Positions 1 to 11,142 of a stretch of DNA of 64,000 bases are shown here, piece by piece. The translations under genes and the position numbers were made by a program. The stretch is from the NCBI GenBank assembly GCA_033398695.1, contig CM065804.1:124057501-124121500 (forward strand), in the 5' to 3' direction. This DNA is from Orobanche coerulescens. Taxonomy: Eukaryota > Streptophyta > Magnoliopsida > Lamiales > Orobanchaceae. How positions within the stretch are numbered: the stretch's first letter is position 1; the number at the start of each line of letters is the position of its first letter. Under the pieces are notes generated by a model, which saw only the letters and a list, made by a program, of their open reading frames with translations, ran no database searches and had not been told where the DNA came from.

Positions 1-217
1 GGGCCATTTTTGTAATTTTCCATAAGTTTAGGGAATTTCACTTTCTTTGTCATATTACGGACTCTCCGGTGGTCGGAAATATATTTCCTTTCAGCGCTTA
101 ACTCTGTCGTCTTGAATATTCCATGTTTGTGTTTCTGGATTCTGGCCTTGCTTCGCATTTAGACTTTTTTTTACTATCGGCAGCAGTGTACTGAACAGTA
201 CTGGACTGTTGCCTGAG

Positions 218-506
218 TAGCGCACGCTACTCCTGGTTTCCTTGCGTGCGCTATCGCTGCGTGGTTAGCGTACACTAACTTGGAGTTCGTAGCGTGCGCT
301 AACGATTTCAGCAGACTGGGCAGAAGGTTCCGTATTTCGGTACTGGACCAGATAGCGGATGCTAATTTAGCGTTAACGCACGCTAATTCCTAGCATTAGC
401 GCACGCTAATCTTGTTAGCTTGCGTACGCTAACGAGAGGACAGTAGGCTGACTGCATTTCCACACCCCGTTAGCGCACGCTAATTCTTGTGCATAGCGTG
501 CGCTAA
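218..506 (+). repeat. Cluster of TAGCGYRCGCTA palindromic motifs (E0)
   Basis: About ten copies or near-copies of a 12-bp motif TAGCGYRCGCTA in about 290 bp, in both orientations. The TAGCGTACGCTA form is self-complementary; the GCAC and GTGC forms are reverse complements of each other. The cluster ends a few bases before the TATA box at 517. Confidence 0.85.
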
Positions 507-516
507 ACCTATTTAA

Positions 517-526
517 TATAAATAGG
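517..526 (+). promoter_or_regulatory. TATA box of E0 LTR
   Basis: TATAAATAGG directly downstream of the palindrome cluster, at the same relative position as in both E4 LTRs. Confidence 0.6.
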
Positions 527-566
527 ACAGCAACAGCCCAACTTCGTCATTTTCCATCATTACTTA

Positions 567-1815
567 TTTACTTCAGTCCAGAAGGTTAAATTTTTGCCTT
601 GGCTCCGGATTTTTTTTGGGGGATTTTACCATTTTTGACCCCTTAATTTATCTTAATTGCAATTTTTATTCCGTAGACACCGGGAATGGATCCCGATCAC
701 TACGAAAGTTTAAGGGCAGAGGCTAAACATGTTATTATGTCCCTTTTGATGTTCCAAACTGAAATTACATGGATTTCAATTAGTTGTCTCACAATTTGTA
801 GATTTTACACAATTTCCGTGTTTTGACGATTTTGGCCCGTTGGCTTGGAAAATGGTTTCCGTTTCTTATAAAATTTTAAGAGTAGGTGATTAACAAGTAA
901 TTATGTTGTATTTTCTGTCCTTAAGTCAGATTACATCTTTTAAGCAATAATTTTCCTAATTATCTTTACCTTCACTTAGTTCGTATCTTAAGCTTGTTTT
1001 AACCGTTCTATCTTTGTTAGGCCATGATTTAAGCATCCAACTACACATGCATATTCGTATAAACAAAATACACTTCTTAAAAATCAATTTCCAGAATATA
1101 ATGGATAGAAATCATGTTTGGTTGGTAAGATATTTATGCATTTCATTATAGTCATCAAATCGGTAATTTCACATGCAACAAGTTACTAACTAATTTGCAT
1201 GCTAATGATATATGATGAATGAACTATATAACTGCATAGAAAGGACATGCATTATATCATTATTATTAATATCCTTTGAAAGTAACTTACATATAAAAGT
1301 TTTAAAAAGAAAAATTTTACCCACCTCGTTCTTTGTCGGTAGAAGTTGATTCTAGGTCCCGTAGGTTAAAAAAGGACCTATGTTCCTCCTAATCTACATT
1401 TCAGCCCATGTATCATCCCACCATGTATAATTATTTTGATTGCATGTTAGGTTTTAAGTTAGAAAGGGAAGAATAAATAAGTTAAAAAAACAAATGTATG
1501 AAGTGCAGTTCTTACCTCCCTCTTGTTTCTTCTTCTTTCTTCCTCCCTTCCTTATTCTCTCTTGCTCACGTTTTTGTCTCTCTCTCTATCTAAATCTCAG
1601 ATTTTTTGTTTGTGTTGGGAGAATGGGAGTGTGTTGGGTGGTGTATGTATTTAAGAGGGGTGTAAGGTGGCTTGGGAAGTTGGAGGTGTAAAGAAAACTA
1701 GTGACATGTGGCTAAGGTGTCTTAGGATACTGTCTTGCATGGGGGATATGAAGACTCTAGGTGTCTTATATTCCTCCTTATGGCCTCCCCATGTGTGTGT
1801 GTGTGTGTGTGTGTT

Positions 1816-1860
<45 letters not shown>

Positions 1861-2187
1861 TTTAGGTGTATATAGATATAGATATTAAGTATTTGTTTAA
1901 TAAAGTGGGCTAGGTGATTAGATTGGGCTTTAAGTTGTATTTTTTAAGTCTTATAGATTTTATAGGTTGGGCTTGATTTATTAGGTTTGACAAGTAGTCC
2001 ATTCGATAGATATCATTTTCTTATTTAATTAATTATACGGTTTGACATATGAATTTCAAAATTGATAAATTGAGTAAAATAAATGGTAAACTTAGATTAT
2101 ATTGTGCTATATAGCAATTTTTACTCAATCATATTACAATAGGATATGTCGTACATATACTAACTATCAAATTTATGGGGTTCTACA
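567..2187 (-). repeat. E1 3' LTR, partial
   Basis: Reading the minus strand, the LTR starts TGTAGAACCCC at 2,187 immediately after the polypurine tract and continues to about 567, where E0 replaces it. It matches 27,494-28,291 and then about 19,175-19,970, the E1 5' LTR on either side of E3, and the reverse complement of part of 52,052-53,560 in E5. About half of the LTR is missing. Short open frames in its T-rich part (1,494-1,888) are low complexity and not genes. Confidence 0.85.
1792..1856. repeat. Compound microsatellite (TG)n(TTA)n(TA)n
   Basis: Three simple repeats run into each other: TG dinucleotides, TTA trinucleotides, then TA dinucleotides. The matching site in the E1 5' LTR (about 27,925-27,960) is much shorter, and E5 has a (CA)n tract at 52,336-52,357. 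The locus is therefore length-variable between copies of one LTR family. Confidence 0.9.
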
Positions 2188-2188
2188 T

Positions 2189-2223
2189 TCTTCCCTCCTT
2201 AAGAGAATTTGGTCCCCAAATTC
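2189..2223 (-). promoter_or_regulatory. E1 polypurine tract and adjacent GGA-loop hairpin
   Basis: On the minus strand the pol stop codon (2,229-2,227) is followed after three bases by GAATTTGG-GGA-CCAAATTC (2,223-2,205), an 8-bp perfect stem with a 3-base loop, and then by the purine-rich TTAAGGAGGGAAGA next to the 3' LTR start. The purine tract is the expected plus-strand primer. The hairpin has the position, stem length and GGA loop of the one in E4 (35,863-35,883) but different stem bases. Confidence 0.8.
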
Positions 2224-2226
2224 CCT

Positions 2227-2742
2227 CTAAAATAGTTCGGGGTAAGATTTCTTCATCTCTTCTTCAGTTTCCCATGTGGCGTCTTCTTCTCTGTTGTGCT
2301 TCGACCAAATGACTTTGACTAACGGAATCTTCTTATTTCTCAGCTCGCGTACTTGTTGATCTACGATTCTGATCGGCTTCTCGATGTAGGTTAGATCTTC
2401 TTTGATTGGTGGCATGTCATGAGTGATGACATGCTCAGGATCCGGATGGTATTTCTTCAATCTTGAGACATGGAACACGTTGTGCATTCCGGCAAGCTCG
2501 GTTGGTAGCTCGAGACGATACGCCAAATTTCCAATTCACTCTAGTATCGTGAAAGGTCCGACGTATCTGGGGCTAAACTTTCCTCCTTTCCTTGAGTTGT
2601 TTAATCCTTTACGTGGTGATAAGCGAAGGAATACTTTGTCGCCCTTGTTGAACTCTAAATCTTTTCTCCTCTGGTCTGCATAACTCTTCTGCCGGCTTTG
2701 AGCAGTACGAATACGATTTCGAGTGACTCGAACTTTGCCCAT
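2227..2742 (-). pseudogene. E1 pol: integrase C-terminal part with chromodomain-like tail
   Basis: C-terminal end of the E1 polyprotein, readable in one frame apart from an in-frame stop at 2,536-2,538. The upstream part holds the SRQKSYAD region and a GPF motif (KFSPRYVGPF), typical of plant Ty3/gypsy integrase C-termini. Downstream come HNVFHVSRLKKY and a chromodomain-like tail with IPLVKVIWSKH and ATWETEEEM, ending YPELF. In the chromovirus family this tail is thought to steer integration to particular chromatin. It is the last part of pol; the GGA-loop hairpin follows at once. Non-functional because of the stop here and the damage upstream. Confidence 0.85.
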
Positions 2743-2910
2743 GGCATCTTCTACTAGATCAACTCTTGCTATCTAGTCTCGTTTATGCTTGCTCTTTGGT
2801 GTCCATCGGTCGTCAATCTCCCAATGTATTTGCGATCGACACTTTCTTCCGTATAATGCCTCATATGGAGCCATTCCGATAGTTGCCTGATAACTGTTGT
2901 TGTATGCAAA

Positions 2911-3702
2911 CTAGGCTAAGGGTAGGTGGTGACTCCAACTCTTTTGAAAATCCAGTGCGCATGCTCGTAACATATCTTCAAGGATTTGGATCGTTCTCTC
3001 GGATTGTCCGTCCGTCTGAGGGTGTGCCGCAGTGCTGAAAATCAATGTTATCCCAAGTTCTTGATGAAGACTCTTCCAAAATCTGGAGACAAATCTGGGA
3101 TCTCGATCTGACACAATGTCTACAAGTACACCATGCAGTCTAATGATTTCTCATTTGTACGTCCTTGATAGCTTCTGTAGACTATCATTCTTCCTTACGG
3201 GTAGGAAATGAGCTGACTTTGTAAGTCTATCCACTACTACCTAGATCGTGTTATATCCTCCGATGGTTGTTGGTAGATCTGTCACGAAGTCCATTGCGAC
3301 TAGTTCCCATTTCCATTCGGGAATCTCGAGCGGTTGTAGCAATCCTGATGGTCTTTGGTGTTCAGCCTTCATTCTTTGGCAAGTCAAACATCTTGCTACG
3401 AATTCTGCTACTTGGTTCTTCATGTTCACCCACCAGTAGTATTTCTTCAAATCCTTATACATCTTATTACTGCCTGGGTGAATTGTATACCGAGAGAAGT
3501 AAGCCTCTGATAGAATTTTCTTCTTGAGTTCGTCATTATCGGGAACGCATGTACGGTGCTTGAATCTTAGTATTCCATCATCCGACATGTTGAACTCAGA
3601 TTTCTCGCCTTGTGCGATTCTTTCCTTAAGTTTACACAGCTTCCCATCATGAATCTGTGCTTCTTGAATTTCCTTAAGTAGTTCCGGCTTTACTAATAAA
3701 TT
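2911..3702 (-). pseudogene. E1 pol: integrase core and zinc-binding domain
   Basis: Integrase inserts the DNA copy into the genome. The minus-strand reading shows the HHCC zinc-binding region (IHPGSNKMYKDL, then CLTCQRMK), but the expected first His is Tyr (SEAYFSRY), which should weaken zinc binding. The DDE catalytic residues are visible: Asp in AMDFVTDLP, Asp in IVSDRDPRF and Glu in DGQSERTIQ. In-frame stops lie at 3,241-3,243 and 2,911-2,913 and another between them near 3,150; one more lies downstream near 2,774. Several fit C-to-T or G-to-A decay. The reading frame is the one used by the C-terminal part (2,227-2,742). Confidence 0.87.
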
Positions 3703-4598
3703 ACCATAAGTCTAGCTACACTGGTTTTCCTACTCAGGGCATCTGCGACGACGTTGGCCTTGCCCGGATGATGTTGAATGGTGAAGTTATAATCTTCAAG
3801 AAGTTCTATCCACCGTCTCTGTCTTAGGTTCAAATCCTTCTGAGAGAACAGATATTTGAGACTCTTGTAGTCGGTGAAGATAGTGAATGTAGCTCCATAG
3901 AGGTAGTGCCTCCATTTCTTTAATGCGAATACTATCGCAGCGAGTTCAAGGTCATGGGTTGGATAATTCATCTCGTGTATTTTTAGCTTTCGGGATGCAT
4001 AAGCCACAACCTTGCTGTTTTGCATCAGCACAGCTCCTAATCCTTCCTTTGAAGCATCGCTATATACCACAAATCCTTCACTCCCTTCGGGAAGTGTTAG
4101 AACAGGTGTGGTGGTGAGTTTTCTCTTGAGTTCCTGGAAACTCGTCTCACACTTATCGTTCCACTCAAATTTAATGTGTTTCTGCATTAGTCTTGTGAGT
4201 GGTCCTGCGATTTTTAAGAAGTCTTTAATGAATTTGCGGTAGTAACCCGCAAGTCCAAGAAAGCTTTGAATTTCTGGGACTGTTTCTGGCCTCTTCCAGT
4301 CCAGAATAGTCTCTACTTTCGATGGATCTACTGCAATTCCTTCTCTGGATATGATGTGTCCCAAAAACGCTACTTTTCTTAACCAGAATTCACACTTACT
4401 GAATTTGGCATACAATTTATGCTTCCTTAGCGTTTCTAGCACTAACCTTAGGTGAGTTTCGTGATCCTGATCTGATTTGGAATAAACGAGTATGTCTTCA
4501 ATGAATATTACCACGAATTCATCCAGATACGATTGGAATACATGGTGCATTCCCATAAATGCAGCCGGTGCGTTGGTCAATCCAAAAGGTATCACCAT
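3693..4598 (-). pseudogene. E1 pol: RT C-terminal half and RNase H
   Basis: A 301-codon open stretch covering the second half of reverse transcriptase and all of RNase H. RT shows [13 protein letters not shown] and the catalytic box as FIEDILVYS; relatives have FIDD, so the first active-site Asp is replaced by Glu. RNase H shows its acidic residues in VVYSDAS, HDLELAA and IFTDYKSL, then [16 protein letters not shown], the usual end of this domain in plant chromoviruses. A frameshift near 3,703 separates it from integrase, and one near 4,690 plus a TAG at 4,650-4,652 separate it from the RT N-terminus. Confidence 0.9.
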
Positions 4599-4660
4599 AA
4601 ATTCGTAATGACCATACCTAGTTTGAAAGGCAGTCTTTGGTATGTCGTCCTATTTGATCC

Positions 4661-5098
4661 TTAATTGGTAATATCCTTGCTGAAGGTCAACTTGGAGTAA
4701 ACTGTTGCCCCTTGTAGCTGGTCGAACAACTCATCGATCCTAGGGAGTGGATACTTGTTCTTAATAGTAATGTTGTTAAGTTCTCGGCAGTCGATGCACA
4801 ATCTTAGCATGCCATCTTTCTTCTTCACGAATAGCACTGGTGCTCCCCATGGAGACACGCTTGGTTGGATAAATCCAACCTCTAGCAATTTCTTCAACTG
4901 TACCTTCAGTTCTTGCAGTTCTAGTGGTGCCATTCGGTATGGCGTCCTAGCCACATGTGCTTTTCCTGGCAAGATATCGATGCTAAACTCGACTTCCCTA
5001 TCTAGAGGTAGCGAAGTGAGTTCCGTGGGAAAAACATCAGGGTATTCTGATATTACTAGTATCACTTCGATCTCTGATTTTCTCTTAGGTTTGTTCAT
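4661..5098 (-). pseudogene. E1 pol: protease-RT linker and RT N-terminal half
   Basis: Contains [15 protein letters not shown], the conserved lead-in to RT, then [27 protein letters not shown] (relatives have DYREL) and [17 protein letters not shown]. The frame is lost near 4,690 by a single-base change, after which only unrelated residues follow before a stop. It overlaps the end of the gag-protease frame by four bases (ATGA) in another frame; the T6 run at the junction suggests a one-base slip in DNA. Confidence 0.88.
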
Positions 5099-6609
5099 GA
5101 AAAAAGCCAGATATCCTGTTGCTCCCTTGCTTTCGTGGCTGATATGATTGGGGCCGAGTTAATCCTAGCATTCCTGTGTAATACAACTACTGGGTGATCG
5201 GGTTTACAGAATCGGACTATCTTAGAATAACAGTCAAGTTGTGCATAGTTCTTAGATAACCAATCCATTCTGAGTATGAGGTCATACTCAAGTATGGGAA
5301 GGAGAATTAGGTCAGCAGGAAAACAATGTCCTTCAATTATTACCTCGCAATTCTTAAACACTAAATCCGTTTCTTGGCTCGCACCCATAGGTGTGGATAC
5401 TTCTAAGCTTACGGGTAATGATTCCATACATACATTCAATTTTTGTGTGTAATGGGGTGCAATAAAAGAATGTGATGATCCTGGATCTAACAATGCATGC
5501 GCAAAGTGGGTTGACACGAGAAATGTACCTTCCACCATGTCCGTTGCGTTAGGAGCTTCCTGTCCAGCTAAGGCGAAAACTCTTGCTGGTGCCTTCCCTT
5601 TGCCCTTACGATCATCCTTCTTAGTCGCGTTACTCTGCTGATTGTTGCTCTGAGTCTCCCACTTTGGGCATTCCTTAGTCTGATGCTGATTGTCCCCATA
5701 GCGTAAGCATTTCCCTTGCTTCTTCCAGCAGTCCTTTGTTTTATGCCCAGACTTGTTACAGTATGAACAAGGCGGCAGGTTATTCATGGGTTTCTTTCCA
5801 GCATTCGGTCCAAAAGTCTTGCGTTGAAATTTATGGGGTGTTCTGGATGATGGGGTTGACGTGGATTTCTTGAACTTCCCAGCGATGCGATCCTTCGCCT
5901 GTCCCAGTCGGGTTATCCCATTTTCGATTCGGCTGGCAGCCTCGACAGCTTCTGTCATCGTAGTCATCCTTACTGGCAGCAAACTTTGTTGAAGCGTAAA
6001 CCTCAACCCACGTGTAAATTTATACAGTTTATCCTCCTCGGTGCTCACCAGTCCCGGCGCGTATTTTGAGAGTCGATTGAATTGAGACTCGTACTGGGCG
6101 ACAGTCATTGCCCCTTGCTTAAGATGGTAAAATTCGTCACGACGGGCTTCACGAGCAGCCTGAGAAATGTATTGATCACGAAAATCTTTAACGAAGTTCT
6201 CCCATGTCCGGTCACTGTTTTCCCTCATCCATTTTCCACTGGTAATCTTCCACCAGTCGTGAGCTGCAGACTCCAATCGGAAAGTTGCGAGTGCCAGCTT
6301 CTGCTCCTCCGAGTACTGTAGGGTTGCGAATATACTCTCTATCCTTTCGAGCCAGTGTTCACCTATCGTGTCATCCGGCTCCCCAAGAAAAGTAGGGGCT
6401 TTGAATCTGAGGAATCTTTCTAATGCCCGATCATGTGTTTCGGGTGCATTCAGGTTCGGTGCAATGTGTTGTTGTAGAAAGGTCACCAATTGGGTGATTG
6501 CTTGGGCAGTGTTGTTGTCCCCTTGGAATGGATTTCCATCACCTCCGAGTTGTTCCTCGTTTTTATTACATTGAGCACGAGGTATTCCACGTCCACGTCG
6601 GTCGGCCAT
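5095..6609 (-). CDS. E1 gag-protease, 504 codons intact
   Basis: The longest undamaged E1 frame. The N-terminus is basic (MADRRGRG). A capsid-type region follows around residues 85-230 ([51 protein letters not shown]). A basic linker leads to two zinc knuckles of CX2CX4HX4C type near residues 280-315: the first is intact, in the second the second Cys is Tyr ([11 protein letters not shown]5 keeps Cys). The protease motif is [11 protein letters not shown]5 also has DPG, so this is a family trait. Gag forms the particle that packages element RNA. The frame ends at TGA 5,097-5,095 just before pol, which continues in another frame. The start is the Met that aligns best with the E5 gag start. Confidence 0.88.
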   Translation of the reverse strand: MADRRGRGIPRAQCNKNEEQLGGDGNPFQGDNNTAQAITQLVTFLQQHIAPNLNAPETHDRALERFLRFKAPTFLGEPDDTIGEHWLERIESIFATLQYSEEQKLALATFRLESAAHDWWKITSGKWMRENSDRTWENFVKDFRDQYISQAAREARRDEFYHLKQGAMTVAQYESQFNRLSKYAPGLVSTEEDKLYKFTRGLRFTLQQSLLPVRMTTMTEAVEAASRIENGITRLGQAKDRIAGKFKKSTSTPSSRTPHKFQRKTFGPNAGKKPMNNLPPCSYCNKSGHKTKDCWKKQGKCLRYGDNQHQTKECPKWETQSNNQQSNATKKDDRKGKGKAPARVFALAGQEAPNATDMVEGTFLVSTHFAHALLDPGSSHSFIAPHYTQKLNVCMESLPVSLEVSTPMGASQETDLVFKNCEVIIEGHCFPADLILLPILEYDLILRMDWLSKNYAQLDCYSKIVRFCKPDHPVVVLHRNARINSAPIISATKAREQQDIWLFS

Positions 6610-6890
6610 CTATCGCAGTTGTTATAGTTAGTTTAGCTTGAGTTGTAAATACAGAGAATTTAATCATGCACACATTATTTTAAATCTCATTATCATAGAA
6701 CATGGATAACATCTCATTGTAGATAATACATTTTGATGGTCTATTGGGACATGCAAAATTACAGTTTCAGATAGGGATAATTAGAAAATTAACCTACCCA
6801 ACCATCGTCCAAAGTACTTAAAGAAAAAGGTACATCACATTATTTATTAAAATGGTTAAAACAACTAATAAGAACATAATAGCAGCACTC

Positions 6891-7457
6891 TCAGTCCTCT
6901 CCCGGCTCTATCGGCTCCTCCTCGAGGTCTTCCTCCTTAGAGCTAGAGGATACTGCAGTTGTTCCTCCTGGTGGTGTAGTCAGCAAACCCGGAAGCAACT
7001 CAGCTAACTCGGTCATCCGATCTCTCATCACATCTGAAAACTCCCTATGTCGCAGGCGCTCCGTAGCCAGGGTAACTTCAAGCGTCTCCATATGAGAACT
7101 GAACTGGGAACATGCATGCTGAAGGTTCTGGATGGCGGCCTCTTGCATCATCACGTATTTGTTTCGCTCGTGCAATGCTATCTCCAAGCTCCTGCATTCC
7201 TCTCGACGAAACCCGAGTATCTGCATCGCCTCATTGCTCTGGTCGCGATATGCGTTAGCCTCTTGCTTAGCTCTAATCAGCTCTTTTATCAGGGTTTGAA
7301 CTCTCTGCTCGAGCGACTCGATCCGATCCTAGTCTTTCAGTTTTGCTCTAAACTGGTCCTCCCAGCTCTCGCGCCAGTGAGTGGCCTGATCCTCTAGGAG
7401 TTTCACCATCTTTGTCAGACGCATGTGCTCAGCTAACATCTCTACTTCGAGATCCAT
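6891..7457 (-). pseudogene. E1 accessory ORF upstream of gag: coiled coil with acidic tail
   Basis: A 188-codon frame between primer site and gag, same sense as gag, broken only by TAG at 7,331-7,329. The translation is rich in Glu, Gln, Leu and Arg with heptad-like spacing (LEVEMLAEHM, RIESLEQRVQTLIKEL, LEIALHERNKYVMMQEAAI), as in coiled coils, and ends in an acidic tail (SSSSKEEDLEEEPIEPGED). E5 carries a diverged counterpart at the same position (55,506-56,138), also coiled-coil-like with an acidic tail and one in-frame TAG. Presence in two copies argues for a real element gene. I do not recognise a family; a structural or Gag-partner role is only a guess. Confidence 0.7.
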
Positions 7458-8002
7458 ACCTACCAACTAAGGTTTAAGTTAGTACTAGTCATGGTTTATC
7501 CTAATCAGATATAAAGGCAATCAAGCATGAATAATCATCAAGATTATGAACTTAATGACTTAATGAATATGCTCATGACATAAATTGACAACAATGCTAA
7601 TACTTCATACAAGAAAATAATGAAGTTTAGTGGAGTTTTAAAGGAATTACTCAATTCGTCTATTCCAAGTGAATAGTAACGTGATTTGAACAATGGGCTG
7701 GAACGATTTCCATTTAATATGACGAATGTCGAATCAAATGACATGAGTTGGAAATGCCATGAATACTTTATCAAGTATTTTGGCCAATGACTTAGGAAAA
7801 TGATATTGACTACGTATATCTTAAGTGGATAGCGTTGAATTGGGGAGATTTAAGGAGAATTGACATGAGAATTCAAATTTTAGGTCTCAATCTTATGGTT
7901 TACTTCGCCCTAGGTGGAATTCGTATCTAAGTCCGAAGAATATTATCCTCGAAAAGGTCGATGTAAGTGTCCTTCTTACAAAGCGAGCTCCAATACCACA
8001 TC
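7458..8002 (-). other. E1 5' leader between primer site and accessory ORF
   Basis: About 545 bp of A/T-rich untranslated leader. Apart from the primer site I see no convincing coding sequence; the small minus-strand frame at 7,544-7,774 has no recognisable composition or homologue in E5. Confidence 0.6.
7987..7998 (-). promoter_or_regulatory. E1 primer-binding site, Met-initiator type
   Basis: Minus strand TGGTATTGGAGC, four bases inside the 5' LTR end (TGACA, at 8,003). It matches the complement of the plant initiator tRNA-Met 3' end (TGGTATCAGAGC) with two differences. E5 has TGGTATCGGAGC. Confidence 0.8.
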
Positions 8003-9308
8003 TGTCACGCCCCCACACCGGGGTTGGACGAGAACGCGATAGTTAACATAATAAATAACGTTTGTGATAATACATTCTAGTAAAGCATACATTTGCCAGA
8101 TATCAGACCGGTGAACTAAGACTGGTTATTTCATAGAAAATAAATATTCAAGAGTACAGCGAAATTATTACATCAAGTGCAAAAGAGTACATCGGAAACC
8201 AAAATACATTGTGACACAGGAATAAAAAGAAGCGTTAAAGCAGCATCCTAATTCCTACGTCTTGGTAATACTTTGAGGATGATATTCACTGGTCGTCAAT
8301 ATCTCTCTCTTCTTCCTCTTGATTCTCTTCATCTAGTGGGTTTTTAGAAAACAATTCGAAAATGGGATGAGAATAATGGATTCTCAGTGAGTGGGGTTTC
8401 GAGTATTTTCTCAATTTATATATAACCATTTTGAAGGATAATATATTTACTCCCACTTTTGAAAATATCTTTGTCTATAGATAGTACAAGTTTTCAAAGG
8501 AATGTAATGAATTATGGCATGAGTGAACAGTCAATCTCCGTAGATTGATATTAAATATGACAACATGTGGTGTCAAGCGCCTAGTGAATATTTAGCTTCG
8601 GGAGGTTGTCTATGTGACAAAGTCCCTTGGCCTCCTTATGACGTCTTAGACCGTTAGCAGAGATCGGACTATGACTTTCGCCATGACCTTTGGTTTAATA
8701 ACAGTAGCCTTGGGCGTTTGTCGGACCGTCCTTATAATCTTGGCCTTTGAGCTAAAAGTTCTCACGCTTGGTGACGTGCTACCTTATCTCTTATCTGGGC
8801 TCGGTATGTCCTTAGCTGGGGTTTAATACCCGGATCACACCATAATCACGATTATACCCTAAGTCTACGACCCAGTCACCTCAGGATCACTCCGTCCTTC
8901 GGCTTCAAGGGAATAGGAAAAGACGGTAGCCTTGTTCATGAACCGCAGCCGTGCTGTTCGATCCAAGACTTGGTATAACCGTCCCTGACACAAATTCGGG
9001 ACTCTAGAGGTGGCCCTTCCAACTCAAGAGGTGGCCCCGGATCTTTGATCGGCCCTCTGTTTCATATGGGCTCAAGAGGTGGCCCCCGTCCGTTGATGTG
9101 GCACTTTGTCCCGATAGAATTAGAGGCAGTCCTATCCGTGGCACTTTGTTTATGAGGCACTTAGTTCCTGATTAGATGTGATTGTAAGTTAGTCACATTC
9201 TCGGTGCATACACATCATACAATCAGAGTCATACATTCAATTAGTTACGGTACTTAGTGTAATTTGATTATATGATTGTGATTTGGAGTTTATTCGTGGC
9301 ACAAGATT
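8003..9308 (-). repeat. E1 5' LTR, segment 1 of 3 (LTR end side)
   Basis: Reverse complement of about 54,105-55,406 in E5, including the LTR end GTGTGGGGGCGTGACA. Interrupted at 9,308 by E2. Non-coding. Confidence 0.88.
9304..9308. repeat. E2 target-site duplication AGATT (partner 18,637-18,641)
   Basis: AGATT immediately precedes the E2 5' LTR and is repeated exactly after its 3' LTR. Five bases is the usual duplication for Ty3/gypsy integration and fixes both E2 ends to the base. Confidence 0.95.
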
Positions 9309-9544
9309 TGTAATATCCGGAATTTCTACTACCGTTGTTTAATATTATTTTATCCGAGTTATATTGTACAGCGTGGAATCTGTACAGTATAGATAAAATA
9401 AATGAAGGACTGAGATGTCAGTATCGGTATAATTGTCGTACTTGGTCGACAATTGTATTAGAGGACATAGTGCGTCATGTATACGTATCCGATATGTCGA
9501 GACGTTGGACAAGAATAGTTGAAAATGGCTAAGTGTAACATTAT

Positions 9545-10040
9545 TAGTGCACGCTAGTAATCACGAGTAGCGCACGCTATCGTGTAGGTTTAGCGCACGC
9601 TATGGACATAACTTAGCGTACGCTAGTGAAGAACAACTCAGAAGCAATCTGCATGTGGACCAGCCCACTTTCGACGCATGTTCTGATAAGTCAACGGATG
9701 TTGTAATGTAGTGTTAGCGCACGCTAATGCATGTTGATTAGCGCACGCTAACTGTATATCGGACAAAAAGGAATCTTATCCTCGTCAGCACTTTCGGCGT
9801 GTGGACCAGTCTTCGGAGCATACAGACAAATGAGTCAACTGATATTAGCGCATGCTAAACGCAAGGACTTGCGTGCGCTAGAGAGTGTAAGTTACGTATG
9901 CTAATGCATGGGCGTTACGTACGTGAGCACATGTATGAAGCCAGACAGTAGCCCTGGACTGCGATAACGCACGCTAACAAAGTCAGTTAGCGTACTCTAA
10001 AGTCGTAGCGCACGCTAAACATAAGGTTTAGCGCACGCTA
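9545..10040 (+). repeat. E2 5' LTR palindrome cluster upstream of TATA
   Basis: About 13 copies or variants of TAGCGYRCGCTA in both orientations over about 500 bp, some diverged by single C/T or G/A changes. The last copy ends 12 bases before TATAAAAAG. Same motif as in E0 and E4, though the surrounding LTR is otherwise different. Confidence 0.85.
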
Positions 10041-10051
10041 GTAATATACTT

Positions 10052-10060
10052 TATAAAAAG
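10052..10060 (+). promoter_or_regulatory. E2 TATA box (5' LTR)
   Basis: TATAAAAAG; the 3' LTR copy is at 15,923. It marks the likely U3/R boundary region. Confidence 0.6.
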
Positions 10061-10737
10061 GGACAGAAGGGTGTTATGAAGCATTTCGTCCATTTATTTC
10101 CTTTCACCTGATAGAGAGAACCTTGGGAGGACATTTGGAGTTCCTAAACACTGAGGGATGATCCTCTTTAACAAGATTAAAGATGGAAATCATGGATTGA
10201 AGCTTTGTTCTTGAAATCATTGGTGATCCTTGGAAATGGATTCAACCATGGAAATCAATCCATTCCTACATAAAGGTAATCACTCTTCATCTTTGGATTT
10301 CATTTTGGGATGAATGTTAATGTTCTTGAGTTGATGATTATTACATAAACAAGTTAACAAGCATGATTATGAGATGGATTACCGGAGTAGGATGATATTA
10401 ATATGATTCGTGTGGCTTGAATTTTGTAATTCGTTTTCTTGAGATAAGTTGGTGAATCCTTCTCCTCAGTTTTGGATGTTGATGTTATTGTCGATGATTA
10501 CTCTCTGTAATGGAAGATTAAGGAAGTGTTGTTACGTTCTTGATGTTTCATGTATTGATATTAAGGAATATGATATATGGATATAGAACTTGGATAATAA
10601 GTTGGATGATTGTTTATATGTTAAAGGATATCGGATTTCATTGTTTTGAGGACTATAAACATGGTTTTCGATCACTTATGTTCTTGATAATCGCCATATG
10701 TTGATCGGTATCTGAAGAAAATGCATCTGTACAGCAT

Positions 10738-10820
10738 TAGCGCACGCTAAGCTTACTGCCTAGCGCGCGCTAACGGGAGCAACTTAGCCCACGCTACGTT
10801 AAGTGATTAACGTGCGCTAA
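10738..10820 (+). repeat. E2 second palindrome cluster, downstream of TATA
   Basis: Four copies of TAGCGYRCGCTA-type motifs within 83 bp, about 680 bp after the TATA box and therefore probably transcribed. Repeated in the 3' LTR at 16,610-16,692. Confidence 0.8.
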
Positions 10821-11135
10821 GAAGGTAGAAAGTGCAGTATTTTCGTGTTGTGGTTCTAAATTCGTGCTGGTTTGAGTTGGATTGATCCGACTAGTGTTTT
10901 ACCGAGATATTGTAGAACCGTTGAGTTTGTTGATTGGTTATATCGATTGTTGATTATTATCGAATGTGTGTTAATTGATTACTTCAATAGGTTGAGATTA
11001 TTGATCGGTAATTATAACTGTATGTTGCGGCCGTGTTCGAGTATGATCGTGAATTGCTTTGATCGGGATCGAGGAACGTGTAGATGACGGAAATGGATTT
11101 GGTAACAACTTCCTCATCGTTGTATCGGTATCGAG

Positions 11136-11142
11136 GTAAGTT
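11136..11142 (+). promoter_or_regulatory. Putative splice donor in E2 LTR
   Basis: GAG|GTAAGTT, a near-consensus plant 5' splice site; identical in the 3' LTR at 17,007. Its place in the module order matches the AAG|GCAAGTA sites of E3, E4 and E7. Splicing is inference. Confidence 0.4.

Larger units (their letters stand above)
1..566 (+). mobile_element. E0: truncated LTR fragment, same family as E4
   Basis: This stretch aligns along its length with the first part of the E4 LTRs (about 29,060-29,640 and 36,200-36,780). It keeps the CpG-rich palindrome cluster and the TATA box and stops just downstream of it. It does not end at an LTR terminus: near 560-568 it passes directly into the interior of the E1 LTR, so the junction reflects a deletion or illegitimate recombination and not a clean insertion end. 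The left end is cut by the window. No coding sequence. Confidence 0.85.

Noticed and set aside
1494..1888. Small frames with Phe/Leu-rich or Val/Tyr-rich translations
   Set aside because: They lie in a pyrimidine-rich and microsatellite part of the E1 LTR; the sister copy at 27,633 has different frame ends.
5085..5100. Programmed frameshift between E1 gag-protease and pol at a T6 run
   Set aside because: A minus-one shift there would join the frames, but the run is not in the phase of a standard slippery heptamer, E4 reads through the same protease-RT junction in one frame, and E1 has several other frameshifts. A one-base DNA slip is simpler.
5480..5510. DPG instead of DTG/DSG in E1 protease as an inactivating change
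   Set aside because: E5 has the same DPG and I recall this form in other plant chromoviruses, so it is probably a lineage feature.
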